From Strongylocentrotus purpuratus (lineage: Eukaryota; Echinodermata; Echinoidea; Camarodonta; Strongylocentrotidae), in the NCBI RefSeq assembly GCF_000002235.5, contig NW_022145612.1:14934809-14998808 (forward strand): a stretch of DNA of 64,000 nt, given 5' to 3'. Positions within the stretch are counted from its first letter, which is position 1; each line of letters begins with the position of its first letter. Position numbers and translations under genes: made by a program. The notes beneath the pieces are model-generated. The model ran no database searches, was not told the DNA's origin, and saw only the letters and a list, made by a program, of their open reading frames with translations. Shown here one piece after another: positions 37,760 through 49,600 of this stretch.

Positions 37760-38726
37760 TAGTGTGAACTAAAACTGGTCTAATTGTCTTGAAAGGATAG
37801 TGAAGCACCGTACAAGAAAAGATTATTTTTACAAAATAATGTCTGCTTGTTTATCATTTATTGTCTTTTGTGTATTTTGAACTCTAATTATGAGTTCATT
37901 TTGAGACCAAAAGCTGTGACCTGTGAAGCAAAACAATATAAAACATAAGAATGATCAGCAATGCTGTAAATGGAAAATGAAGTGTGTTGATGTAGTTTAA
38001 TTTTTCGAAAAACCAATACCCAACCTGTCAAATAACCAGAAAAATTCAAATCAAAGGTGACTGACTGACAAGCATTCCTGTGTGCTTTTATCGGCTTTGC
38101 AAAAATTTGAAATTACTCAAATATTAGACCAACCCTCCCATGGCAGCCATTTATTTCCATACATAAGTTATCCTAAATACTGAATTTTGATTCATTTGCA
38201 AACAATTATTACAGTTCAAAATTGTAATAAAAATTCTTGTAAAACTGGTTCATAATCACATGCATGCAACATTGAACTACAAAATAATTTGAAAAAGGTC
38301 ATTTTTTGGAAAAAATCAAACAATTTGAATTGAAAATTAATGGCAGCTACATTGTATATTCACTTGAGTGGGCATGCACACTACTTTTTCCCATTTTTTA
38401 CATCCTCTGCTCATTTTTTTTCTGTTTGTTTGTTGCATGTTCACCTTGGGTTACACAATGACAGTGGTTGACCCCTCCCTGTAAATTATTTTAAAACAAT
38501 TCCAGATTAAACAAAAGTTGATATCATTAACATAACTCTACAATTTCATGAAACTGTCTAGTATCAATACTTTACATTTCGAAAATAAAAACACTCAAAT
38601 AGGCGTGGAGCCGTTTTCTGAAACAAATTGATATTTTGTAAGGAAATTTATGTTAACTGTCATAACAAACACAAAATTGCGCGAAACTAACATGGCACTG
38701 CAGTGTTGACAATTAAGGCTTCCGCA

Positions 38727-38908
38727 GGGATCCGGGTTTACTCAAACCCTGGGACAACTCAGCCCCGCTGCAAAAAAAGGGGGAAAAAAAATGTCGTTTT
38801 TTAATCATTTTACCTTAACCCCAAAACCTAACCCTAAACCTGCAAAAATGACTGTTTTTGCAGTGGGGCCTGTGTTGTCCCTGGGTCCGAGCAGAGTTAG
38901 ATCGACTT
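38727..38908. mobile_element. TIR insertion shared by units B and C (copy in B)
   Basis: 182 bp between CTTCCGCA (38719–38726) and CTTCAGCA (38909–38916), a one-mismatch 8-bp duplication. The ends contain inverted GGGTTTACTC / GAGTTAG and GGGACAACTCAGCCCCGCTGCA / GCAGTGGGGCC blocks. Unit A has an uninterrupted GCTTCCGCAGCTCAGATGTG here. Confidence 0.65.
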
Positions 38909-39119
38909 CTTCAGCAGGTGTGTCCTTTAAATTTACGTGAATGCAGCCTGCTTTGCGTAGACATTAACCAATGACCTATCCCGAGTTTGATTAGTCGTTA
39001 TTTTCAGAATACCACCCCAGAGAATTTTAAGAATACCACCCCAGAGAATTTTGTTTGAATGATTGTTTTTATTCTCTTTCATAAAAAAAAAAAAAAATGG
39101 CTTGAGCTGAGTGAGGTAC

Positions 39120-39472
39120 CTTTTTGGACTCGATCTGGTTTTACTTGAATGTCCTTTGCCTGCTACGAATGGTATGGTAGGGACAGCATCTGGTCTCAAC
39201 CTCTTCCTGGGTTCGTAGCCCATGATTTTCGCTCTAATGTCCTCTTCAAAACACTCCGGTTCAAAGTGATCCTCGCATAGACCTACAACTCTCGATTTGT
39301 TGTGTATGTATTCATATTCATAAGTTTCTATCTTGAACTTTTCTGATCCCAAAATACAGAGCCATTTTTCACATCTGTTCCTCTCCTTTCGAGGATCAGG
39401 TATTGAGAACACACTCTTCTTGAGCACACGACTACTCCGAGTTGGGCATCCTTTCACTTGACACGCAACCAT
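39120..39472 (-). CDS. Orphan THAP exon, unit B
   Basis: ATG at 39472 (MVACQVKGCP). Open through the whole THAP domain: CQVKGC, FSIPDP, EKWL, CEDHFEPECF, LRPDAVPTIP. It ends SSPK plus AG before a GTACCT donor at 39119. This is phase 2, like units A and C. Unspliced reading would continue to a stop at 38933. The exons that should follow (KKQK exon, acidic exon, coiled coil) are deleted from this unit. It is therefore a THAP-only relic, or a distal alternative first exon for gene A's intact exons 2–4 (acceptor at 33307, 5.8 kb downstream). THAP domains are C2CH zinc fingers that bind DNA. The Cys/His ligands, Trp and AVPTI box all look functional. Confidence 0.65.
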
Positions 39473-40980
39473 GTTGCCTTCATTCACTTCAGTCTTCAGT
39501 TTAGTTCACTCTTCTTGATCCCAAACTTGCAAAGGCGCCGGTAGAGGCAAGGAAGATGGCACGAAAAATAGCGGTAAGCTTGCCCCTAGCCTCGGGCTTA
39601 GCTGACGCGGCTTCCTGCTGTGACGGTCGGCCAGCGCCAGCGCCAATCCGATCCCAGAAGAATTACGCCGGTAATTATTCAATTTATTACTATTTATTCC
39701 ATATGCCAGTCCAGGTACTGGTACAGGTGTTCTTATTTCATAAAATAACCGATACAACTTTGGCAACAACCAGGATTATGAGGGCCGAGGCGCAGCCGAG
39801 GGCAAAGGCAAGGTCATATTAATGCAGTTTATTTCAGAATCCGTATATGGCGTCACAATACAGCTAGCTAAAGTTACCGACTAGCTAAATACCTGACGAT
39901 GCAGTGATAGTGATCTCCATTACGACTGAACTCGGGAAAATGTATTACATATCACAGAAAATTGATTAACTCTGGTAGAAGTAGGAAAAATAAAGGAACG
40001 GTCTTAGAGACATTCCATGAAATAAAAATTTGATAAACAATGAAAAAAATCATTAATTTGCATCGCCAATATTAGTAATAATTATGACAAGCTCTACTCG
40101 GCAATGCGGTCATGCATAATGTCTTTTCTTCGCCCACGAAACTCTACACCGTAGTGTATAGTGCACGAGTAGTAGTTTTTCCCGAACTTAATTTCAACCA
40201 GGACGAGGGTTCTGTTCTATCATTAGAACTGAATTTTTAGAAGAAAAAAAATATTAATGATGGCCATGCAGGGGGATTCTGGGATTTCAGAAATCTTTCT
40301 CTACCCCCCTCCCCTTCAAATATTTGTTTTCTCTTATCCTCAAGCGAGGTTTTTATTTCCACAATGTACATAAATAACTCAATGATTGAGTGAAACATAA
40401 CAGGCTAAAGATTAAAGTATATTCAACAATTCTTCCAGCTTAGTATTATTTTCTTTGCTAACACATTTATATCTTAAAAATAATCTTAGCAACGACTTGA
40501 ATTTAAAAAACAAAGTATGGGGGTAGTAAACAGGACCATTAACAATCTTTATATTTATAAATTGCATATTGCGCATAATTTAAAATAATGTTCAGAAGTG
40601 AATATTTCTTGTTTCCAATATCCTTACCTACAACTATTATCTTCTGGTCTATTTGTATTTCTATTTGGAATAGATTAAATATCAAATTACATATTATTTT
40701 CCAAACAAAGTCACATCCTTGCACTATAACATAAAATGAAAAGTTGAGTCAACTTGTCCACAAGAGTTGCATAAATTATTATTAACAATTTGCCATTTAT
40801 ATAAGTTTTCTTTCGAGACAATAAACTATGAATCATCTTGAAATTAAATTGTTTAACTTTATTATTACGAATTTGCTTTAATTTAAATAAAATATATCCT
40901 TCCAAACAAAGTCATTATCCAAATCTAAAAAGAAATTCCGAAAGTAAATGATATTGGGTTCTCCCCACCCCTAATTTATA
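39473..40980. other. Upstream block of unit B and AT-rich spacer
   Basis: 39473–40340 is the duplicated promoter-side block also found in A and C. 40340–40980 is AT-rich with no homologue noticed in the other units and no credible gene. Confidence 0.5.
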
Positions 40981-42419
40981 TCAACTGTGTGACAATCATA
41001 CCATTAATGCAGTCATGCAATGTGACTTTTTAAATTTATGAACAAACACTTTAAGTCTCTGATCTGATATCATTGTGAGATTCAAGATTATTAACTTTGG
41101 AGTAATCCATGTGTTATTTTAAAAACTATATTTGTATCCATGCATTGCATTTAACATTACCTTCTTCCATCAAAAGACAAGGTGGAGATCTGGTAAAGGT
41201 GAAGAAAAAAAAAGTTATGACCCTCTTCAATTATCTCTTTCTGATAGTGTGGAATATATCATGATAGAAATGCCCCATAGCTGAAATGGAATACTCTTTG
41301 AATGCCCTCAAAATCAAAATGTGACAAGAAATAGCTGAAATGTTTGGACCAAGTCTTATACCATATGGCCCGAATTCACAAAGCAAGGTTTGAGCTCAGA
41401 CCAAGGTTTGAGCTCAAACCTTCTTTTGTTTCGCCAAACCTCCTTTTGTTCTTTACAAACCAGGTTTGTAAAAAATGCGTAAAACGCGTCATATGACGTA
41501 CGAAAACCTTGGTCTGAGCTCAAACCTCCTTTGTGAATTCGGGCCTATGTGTATAATGTGTGTAGTCAGTAGTGCTTTCAATGTTTAGCAAGACCGAGTC
41601 AATTACTTATAATTTTTATGATTCAAAACTTCACAGTATACAAATCAGCCTTTTCCAATTCCTTCAAGTCCAGACAACTTCTAACTTTCTAATACGATGT
41701 AATTGAACAGGATGTCCAGAACCCAACTTCATTTTTAAGGAAAGAATGTGTACATAATCCAATCAAGAATCACATTCTAAACTAAGAAAAAGTGACTAGC
41801 ACGTACTTGCTAGTGGATACACTTATGAAGGTAGGCATATACAGAAGCTAACTCTGACTAGTTAGAGCGGTTTTAAGTTAACTATTTAAAAAAATCTTTC
41901 CTTTTATGTTTTTTAATGGTGTACCATTGGAAATTTGGAATATATAAAGCTTTATGGGTATGATTCAATTTCTAAAAATACATAATTTTCTGTATTGATT
42001 CCCTTTAAACACACCCAAACTGATCAAAATTACAGTTATGTTTACTTTGGTCAAAAATCAAAATGTATATGCATGTACTCGCAAGATTTTTAAACTGTTG
42101 GGTCTTTCCATATTTCATCGTTAACTCTTTACAGGTCATTTGTATGTTAAAATGGTCATATCTAAAATATGTTTAATTTCTATGAAACACATTTGTATCA
42201 CAATCAACTTTAATACATATTTACCTCTTCAATACTGATTGTGCTGCATCTACATCTTTGATTTTAAACTTTAAGTTGGTCCTGTAGATTTGATTGATCA
42301 ATTAGTAAGGGTGTCTTTTCTTCACATTTTCAACATGATCTAGGGAAATCTTTTACATTCCTGGGCACTGTATACACCCCCTTCCCCCTCCCATATTTCA
42401 TGTCTTCTCTAATGGCTGG
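40981..42419. repeat. Duplicated 3'-flank block of THAP unit C
   Basis: Matches 36155–36943 and 45561–46736 from AACTGTGTGACAATCATACC to CTAATGGCTG. It ends at the same GGCTG/GTTTCCAG deletion junction seen in B. It contains a 179-bp MITE (next entry). Confidence 0.7.
41367..41545. mobile_element. MITE (179 bp) with empty site in unit D
   Basis: TIRs GGCCCGAATTCACAAAG at both ends, extending inward as GGTTTGAGCTCAGACCAAGG. 3-bp duplication TAT (41364–41366, 41546–41548). The paralogous site in D, about 45901–45912, reads GCCATATGTG uninterrupted, proving insertion after the duplication. The superfamily is uncertain; the short target suggests a Harbinger-type element. Confidence 0.85.
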
Positions 42420-43548
42420 TTTCCAGGTCTATCTTGTACTTGTTGCTATCTCAATTGCTATACTAGTTGGTAGTTTTCAAACATTATGCTTTGTGCCAGT
42501 ATGATGTGCCAGTATGATGTGCCAAAGGGATAGAAAATAGAAATGTTACTATTCCCATGGATGAGCTTTACTGTAACTTTACTTTACTGTAACTTCAACT
42601 TGAAATGATATTGAAGCACCGTACAAGAAAAGATTATTTTACAAAATAATCCTTTCTTGTTTAATATCATTTATTGTCTTTTGTGTATTTTTTAACTCTA
42701 ATTATGATTGCATTTTGAGACCAGAAGCTGTTACCCACTTCAAAAGTAAAACAATATAAAACATAAGAATGATCAGCAATGCTGTAAATGAAAAAGTACC
42801 GGTAAGTGTGTTGATGTAGTTTAATTTTTCAGAAAAATGGATACTCAACTTGTTGAATAACCAGAAAAATTCAAATTAAAGGTGACTGACAAGTATGATC
42901 CTGTGTGCTTTTATCGGCTCGCAAACATTTGAACATACTCAAATATTAGACCAACCCTCCCACGGCAGCCATTTATTTCCATACATAGGTTATCCTCAAT
43001 ACTGAATTTTGATTCATTTGCAAACAATCATTACAGCTCAAAATTGTGATAAAAATTCTTGTAAAACTGGTTCACATGCTTGCAACATTGAACTACAAAA
43101 TAATTTGAAAAAGGTCATTTTGGGGAAAACATCAAACAATTCAAATTGAAAATTAATGGCAGCTATATCCATTTGAATGTTCATGTACACTACTTTCTCC
43201 CATTTCTTTACATCATTTTGCTCATTTTTTCGTTTGTTGCATAACTTCACCTGGGTTACACTATGACAGTGGTTGACCCCTCATTTTAAATTATTTTAAA
43301 AGCACTTCCAGATAAAACAAAAATTGATATCATTAACAATTAACATACATGTAACTCTACAACTTCATGAAACTGTTTAGTATCAATAATTTTTATTTTG
43401 AAAATAAAAAACACTCAAATATATGGAGCCGTATTCTAAAAACGAAAAGATATTTTGTAAGGAAAATTATATTAATTGTCATAACAAACACAAATTGCGC
43501 GAAACTAACAGGGTACTGCACTGCAGTGTTACAATTGATGCTTCCGCA

Positions 43549-43681
43549 AGGATCCGGGTTTACTCGGACCCGGGAACAACTCAGCCCGCTACAAAAACGG
43601 TCATTTTTTAATCATTTTACCCTGACCGTTTGTGCAGCGGGGCCGGGTTGTCCCTGGGTCCGGGCCGAGTTAGCCAGAATT
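43549..43681. mobile_element. TIR insertion shared by units B and C (copy in C)
   Basis: 133 bp between CTTCCGCA (43541–43548) and CTTCAGCA (43682–43689). Inverted GGGTTTACTCGGACCC / GGGTCCGGGCCGAGTTA ends. Shorter in the middle than the copy at 38727–38908. Confidence 0.65.
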
Positions 43682-43869
43682 CTTCAGCAGATGTGTCCAT
43701 CAAATTTACATGAACGCATCCTGCTTTGCACGGACATCAACCAATGTACTGTCCTGCATGAGCTTGATTACTTTTCGTTCTCAGAATACCACCCCAGAGG
43801 ATTTTGTTTGAATGTTTGTTTTTATTGTCTTTTATAAAAAATACCCATGGATCGAGCTGGGTGAGGTAC

Positions 43870-44219
43870 CTTTTTGGACTTGATTTGGTTTTACTTGAAT
43901 GTCTTTTGCCTGCTACGAATGGTATGGTGGGGACAGCATCTGGTCTCAACCTCTTCCTGGGTTCGTAGCCCATGATTTTTGCTCTTATGTCCTCTTCAAA
44001 ACACTCCGGTTCAAAGTGATCCTCGCATACAACTGATCTGGATTTGTTGTGTATGCATTCATAAGTTTCTATCTTGAACTTTTGTGATCCCAAAATACAG
44101 AGCCATTTTTCACATCTGTTCCTCTCCTTTCGAGGATCAGGTATTGAGAACATACTCTTCTTGAGCACACGACTAGAGCTACTTCGAGTTGGGCATCCTT
44201 TCACTTGACACGCAACCAT
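43870..44219 (-). CDS. Orphan THAP exon, unit C
   Basis: ATG at 44219 and an open frame of 116 residues to a phase-2 GTACCT donor at 43869. Unspliced, it reads on to 43737. The THAP ligands are complete: Cys4, Cys9, Cys65 and His68, with FSIPDP (24–29), Trp39 and AVPTIP (95–100). It has two extra Ser residues in an SSSS run relative to B. The downstream exons of this unit are deleted, as in B. It could act as a first exon for gene A's exons 2–4 (about 10.6 kb away), as a THAP-only protein, or be a relic. Expression cannot be judged from sequence. Confidence 0.65.
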
Positions 44220-45560
44220 GTTGCCTTCAGTCTTCAGTTTAGTTCGCTCTTCTCGATCCCAACTTGCAAAGGGGCCGTACGGATAAGGTAGAGAGAGGCA
44301 AGGGAGATTGCACGGAAAATAGCGCCAAGCTTGCCCACAACCTCAGGCTTAGCTGACGCGGCTTCCTGCTCCTGGTGACGGTCGGCCACCTACTATAGCG
44401 CCAGTAAATCCGATCCCAGAAGAATTACGCTGGTAATTATTCACACCTACTATTTATTCCATATGCCAGTCTGGTACAGGTGTTATTATTTCATAAAAAC
44501 AGTCGATACAACTCTGGCAATAACCAGGATGAGGGCAAAATTCAAGGTCAGCTCAGTTTGTTCTAAAATCCGTATATGACGTCACAGTACAGCTAGCTAA
44601 AGTGACCGACTAGCTATATACAGCTGGCAGTGCTGTAGTAGTGAATACAGTAATCTCCATAATCATATCACGACGAAACTTGGGAAAATGTATTACAGAA
44701 AATTGATTAACTCTGATATGGAAAAAAGTAGGAAAATAATTAAAGAAACAGTCTGAGAGAAATTCCATGAAATAAGAATTTTATAAACAATAAGAAAGTT
44801 ATTAATTGCATTGCCAATATTAGTTATAACATTAAAACTCTAATCGGCAATGCGGTCATGATGTTAAGATTTTCTTCCAGGACGAGGGGTCTGTTCTATC
44901 ATAGAACGGAATTTTAATAAAAAAGATTTATGATGGCCATGCATGCAGGGGGATTCTGGGATTTCATAAATCTTTCTCTACCCCCCCCCTTCCAACATGC
45001 ATCCTGGAATCCAACCCATGCTTCAAGCATCACAGACTCTGCCCCGACCCCCCCCCCCCCCCCCCCCCCCCCGCACCCTTTTAACTTTATTTCTCTGCAT
45101 TATACCTCTTTCTTAAAATCTCCTCTTCTTCCCTCCGGTCCTTAAATTTTTTCATCGTTTACCAGCTTGCCAACTTGATGTATACTACCAGCATCAAAGT
45201 CAGGGAGGGGGTTGCCCTATTCATCTCCCTCTCTCTCTCACCATTCCAATTAATGAAGCTGAATGTTAATCATATGCTACCATCATATTGGTTTTCATTG
45301 GGAAATTTAGGACACAATCATATCGCAATCTTCTCTCCTACAGTCACTATACTACTTGCCCATTTTTCATACAATTTCTTTTCTATTCTAATTCCTTCCT
45401 TCTCTTCACATCTCTCTCTCTCTCTCTCTCTCCCTAGCTCTCGATCTTTTCAGACCTCTTAATTCTCTCTCTCTCTCTCTCTCTCTCACCCTAGCTCTCG
45501 ATCTCTTCAGACCTCTTAATTCTCTCTCTCTCTCTTCCTCTCCAACCTTAATTTATTTTT
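44220..45560. other. Upstream block of unit C, C-run and CT microsatellites
   Basis: Promoter-side duplicated block (to about 45000), then a C run of about 24 near 45049–45072, then (CT)n tracts near 45416–45540. The CT tracts are interrupted by two copies of an AGCTCTCGATC...CAGACCTCTTAATTCTC segment. No gene seen. Confidence 0.55.
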
Positions 45561-46694
45561 CAACTGTGTGACAATCATACCATTAATGCAGAACAAACAT
45601 CATAATTATCTAATATCATTGTGAATTCAAGATATTTAGTCTTGGTATAATCCATATGTTAAAAACTATATTTTGTATCCATGCATTGCATTTAACATTG
45701 CCCTCTTCCATCCAAATACAAGGTGGAGTTCTGGTAAAGGTGAAGAAAAAAAGGTTATGAGCCTCTTCAATATCTTTCTGATAGTGAAGAATATCATGAT
45801 AGAAATGCACCATAGCTGAAATCGAATACTCTTTGAATGCTGTCATATTCGAAATGTGACAAAAAATAGCTGAAATGTTTGGACCAAAGTCTTACGGTAT
45901 GCCATATGTGTATAATGTGTGGAGTGCTCTCAAGTCTTAGCAAGACTGAGTCAATTTCTTATAATTTTTATGATTCAAAACTTCACAGTATAAAAATCAG
46001 CCTTTTCCAATTCCTTCAAGTCCAGACAGCTTCTAACTTTCTATCACAATGTATTTGGACAGGATGCTCAGAAGTCAAAACTTAACTTTATTTTTAATTT
46101 AAGAAATGTGAACATAGTCAAACCAAGAATTGCATTCTAAAATAAGGTAAAATTATAAGTGACAAGCAAGTAGACTAGTGGATACACTCACATGAAGGTA
46201 GGCATGTACAGAACCTAACTCTGACTTCGTTCTGTCAGAGCTTTGAATTAAAATCACTTTTTTCCTTCTTTGTCTTTTATGGTTTTTGATGGTGTACTAG
46301 TACCATTGGAAATATATAATACAGGGTTTCATAAAGTTTTACGGGTATGATTCAATGTCTTCTAACAATATGAAAATGTCTTTGTTGATTCCGTTTAAAC
46401 ACGACCAAAACTGATCATAATTACAGTTATGTTTACATTGGTCAACATATACTCAGATTTTAAGCAGTTGGGTCTTTCCATATTATATTATTTACAGCTC
46501 ATTTTCATGTGTGTTAAAAAGTTCATGATTAAAATATTTTTAATTTCTATGAAAACATCTGTATCACAATTGACTTTTATAAATATTCATCTTGTCAATA
46601 CTGATTGTGCTGCATCTATATCTTTGCTTTTAAACTTTAAGTTGCTCATGTTTTCTCAAGATCTTGGGAAATCTACTCCAATATTCGGTACAGT

Positions 46695-49600
46695 TTACGT
46701 TTTTCTCTCCATATTTTGTGTTTTCTCCAATGGCTGACACTGTTCTTCCAAATGAGAAACCATTGCTCTTAGGTGTCTATTCTCTGTGATGAGTTCTTTA
46801 ACTTTCTCTGAAAGAGCAGCATTCTCTTGTCTTGAATGTTGCATATGTATTTCCAATCTATCAAGGTATTTCCATGATTTTGCTCTCTGCTTCTTTGCCA
46901 GTGCCATATCCTTTCGTAACAATCGCAAACTTCTGTCCACTCCTCTCTCCCTACTGTCCCTACGTGTTTCATGTTGCTTTACATATGTCCTCTTTCTAGT
47001 AAGTTGGAATTTTTCCTCTTGCAAAAATCTTAGGTCCTTTTCTTCCTCTTTGTTTCTTGGTTGCATATTGTCTCTTCTTTCCACTAGCCTCTCTATGAAT
47101 GCACCAATACTCCAATCACTAGCTTGTGGGCAGTCTGCAAGTCTTTTCAAAGTTTCAACCAAACGTTTGGGATTACACATCTGCATTGTATTGAAATAAT
47201 CATAGATTTCAAGCACAAGTCCATTCTTGACCGTTGGCAGTGATGATACGTTCTGGAGATTTGACATAATATCTGCTTCAGATATTCCTGCTTCTCGGCA
47301 GTATGGTCCAATTTCTGATAAAAGACATGAAAGAAAGTTTTTTTAAAATGTAAAAAGCAACACAAAAACAAAAATCTAATCTAAAAACAAACAACATAAC
47401 TATTGCTAATTGATAGCTGAAAAAAATGAAAATACAATAAATTTGAAAGTGAGACTTGGGTCTTTACAAGAAGGTATGGAAAGTGACCCACGATATACTA
47501 CATCACCTTAGTGCCAAGAAACATTGCACTATAATGTGATTTATCATTTTGCCTATACTATATAATTGTTGTACTTCTGACAAAGAATGAGTACCGTAAG
47601 CAAGGTTAGGAAAATAAGTCTTCAATCACTATTTACAAACAAATATACATTAGGAGACCTCCTTATGATTAAGCACAATTCTAATTATAAGATATAAAGT
47701 CATTTTCTACATAAAAGTTATGCTTGCCATAATCCATCTCCTGTAATCTTCTGCATTGTGAGGTAATGTCCGTTAACAGACTGACACCCGTAGGACGTGT
47801 AAGCGAATCTTCATCACTCTTCAGTTCCAAGTCAGGATTTGGTTCATCTTCATCCTCTTCTTCCTCGTCATTCAATGGAAGACGTGATGGAAAGAGAGGA
47901 GGAATAGAGAACTCCTCAAATGATGTCTCTTCTATATCAAAATGACAGGGTGAGGCAAAGATTAAGTTGATAATTTATATATAGAGGACCTTAGTAAGTC
48001 CACATCTGAATTCTCACATTCTGAGGCTTAATACAGCTATTTCTTCTAAGAAAAATGGATAAAGTCCTATACAAAATTAATAGTACAGCTTGTATAGGTA
48101 ATATTAGGTATGTACACTAAAATGGCTTTACCAAGCATTCTATGGGTTCAGAGTAAATAAATATGCAGAAGATAAAGGATGACTTTTAAAAATCCTGTTA
48201 AAAACAAAGGTGCACATGGAGCTTAAGTCATACTTAAGAATTTTTGAGTTTATTCTATAATGATTAAATGTTCGAAACAACACTAATAGATATATAGCTG
48301 TATGCTATTTAAGAAATGTCATTAGCACAAGATAGAAGTCTAGCCATACTATAAAACATACACCTGCCAGCATGTACTCACAGACCAACTCCAAACACTT
48401 ACATGTACATTAACTTCTTTCATATAAAGTATGAATGTTTAATAAGATAAAATAATAAACTAGCTCAAAGATGTTGTTACCTTTCATATCTTCAGCGTAA
48501 TCTTCATCTTTTGCATACTCTGGTGTCACTAATTTCTGCTTCTTTCTGTAACTATGCAGAAGGGATAAAGTAATGTACAAATGTCAATACCATTATCAAA
48601 AATATATAATTAAAAACAAAAACTTTGCTTACCCAAGATGGAGAGAAAAAATAGGGGAGTGTTCTGAAAGCTCACTATTTTTTAGTTTTTAACTTTTAAG
48701 CAATATTAAGTTCTTCTGTCACGTGACAAGAACTAAATCTAAACAAAATCAAAATAAATCTGCAGTTGTTGCACACTGATTACTCAAGACAAGACAAATA
48801 GATAAATCTCAATCAGCCATACAATGTTTGGAGTAACCATGACCAGCTCCCTGCAGTCTGTTGTAACTTCTTGTAGGTCAAGATGCTGCATCCCCTGAAT
48901 GCCCAGTACCCTGTCTCTACCTGGCTCTGCCTATCATTGATTACTGGTATAAAGTGATCTATGGTGGCTCAGCCCCGTACGATTTCAAGGTAAAATCACA
49001 GTGGTATATAACAAATTAGATAATATTAATAATCATAATCAGATCAGACTATTATTACTACTCATATCATTATAATTAATTTGACCATGCTTAAATTTTC
49101 TTTGTCAGCATAAATGATGACAAAGTGCTATCTGACAACAGCCCTATATAATTGTTTTGAAAACACTGAGTTAATCTTATTCTCTCACCTCCTCTCTGAT
49201 CCAGCTAATCCCACTCCAATCTGTTGTATTTTCAGGGAACATTCCTTGTGATGTTCATACCTGAATTAATTAAAGTTGGAAAAATGAAAACTAACAATAA
49301 TACAAGTATCAAAAACTAAAACAACAAAATTGTATGTGACTTCTACAAATCGTAGACTTCAAGGCAAAAAAAAGGTGATCACCCTATTACGCCAGGAGCT
49401 TTTCCCAAAATAGTCACCCTATTTAACCCATATGATGTCATCCTGACCGTAGCCATCAGGTTTGGCTCTCATTTAAGGCCCCAGAGCCCCCAAAACAACC
49501 CCCAAAGTCAGGCCGATTCCACCCCCATCTACCCCATACACCAAACGTTGTCAGTAGGAATTAATATGACTACCAGTACATTTTAGCGCACACAAAACTG

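Noticed and set aside
38933..39487. 184-residue THAP frame starting at 39487
   Set aside because: The first codon is GTG, the real ATG is at 39472, and the tail past the GTACCT donor is low-complexity intron with a duplicated CCCAGAGAATTTT segment.
45049..45540. C and CT tracts as a regulatory element
   Set aside because: Simple repeats only; no evidence of function.
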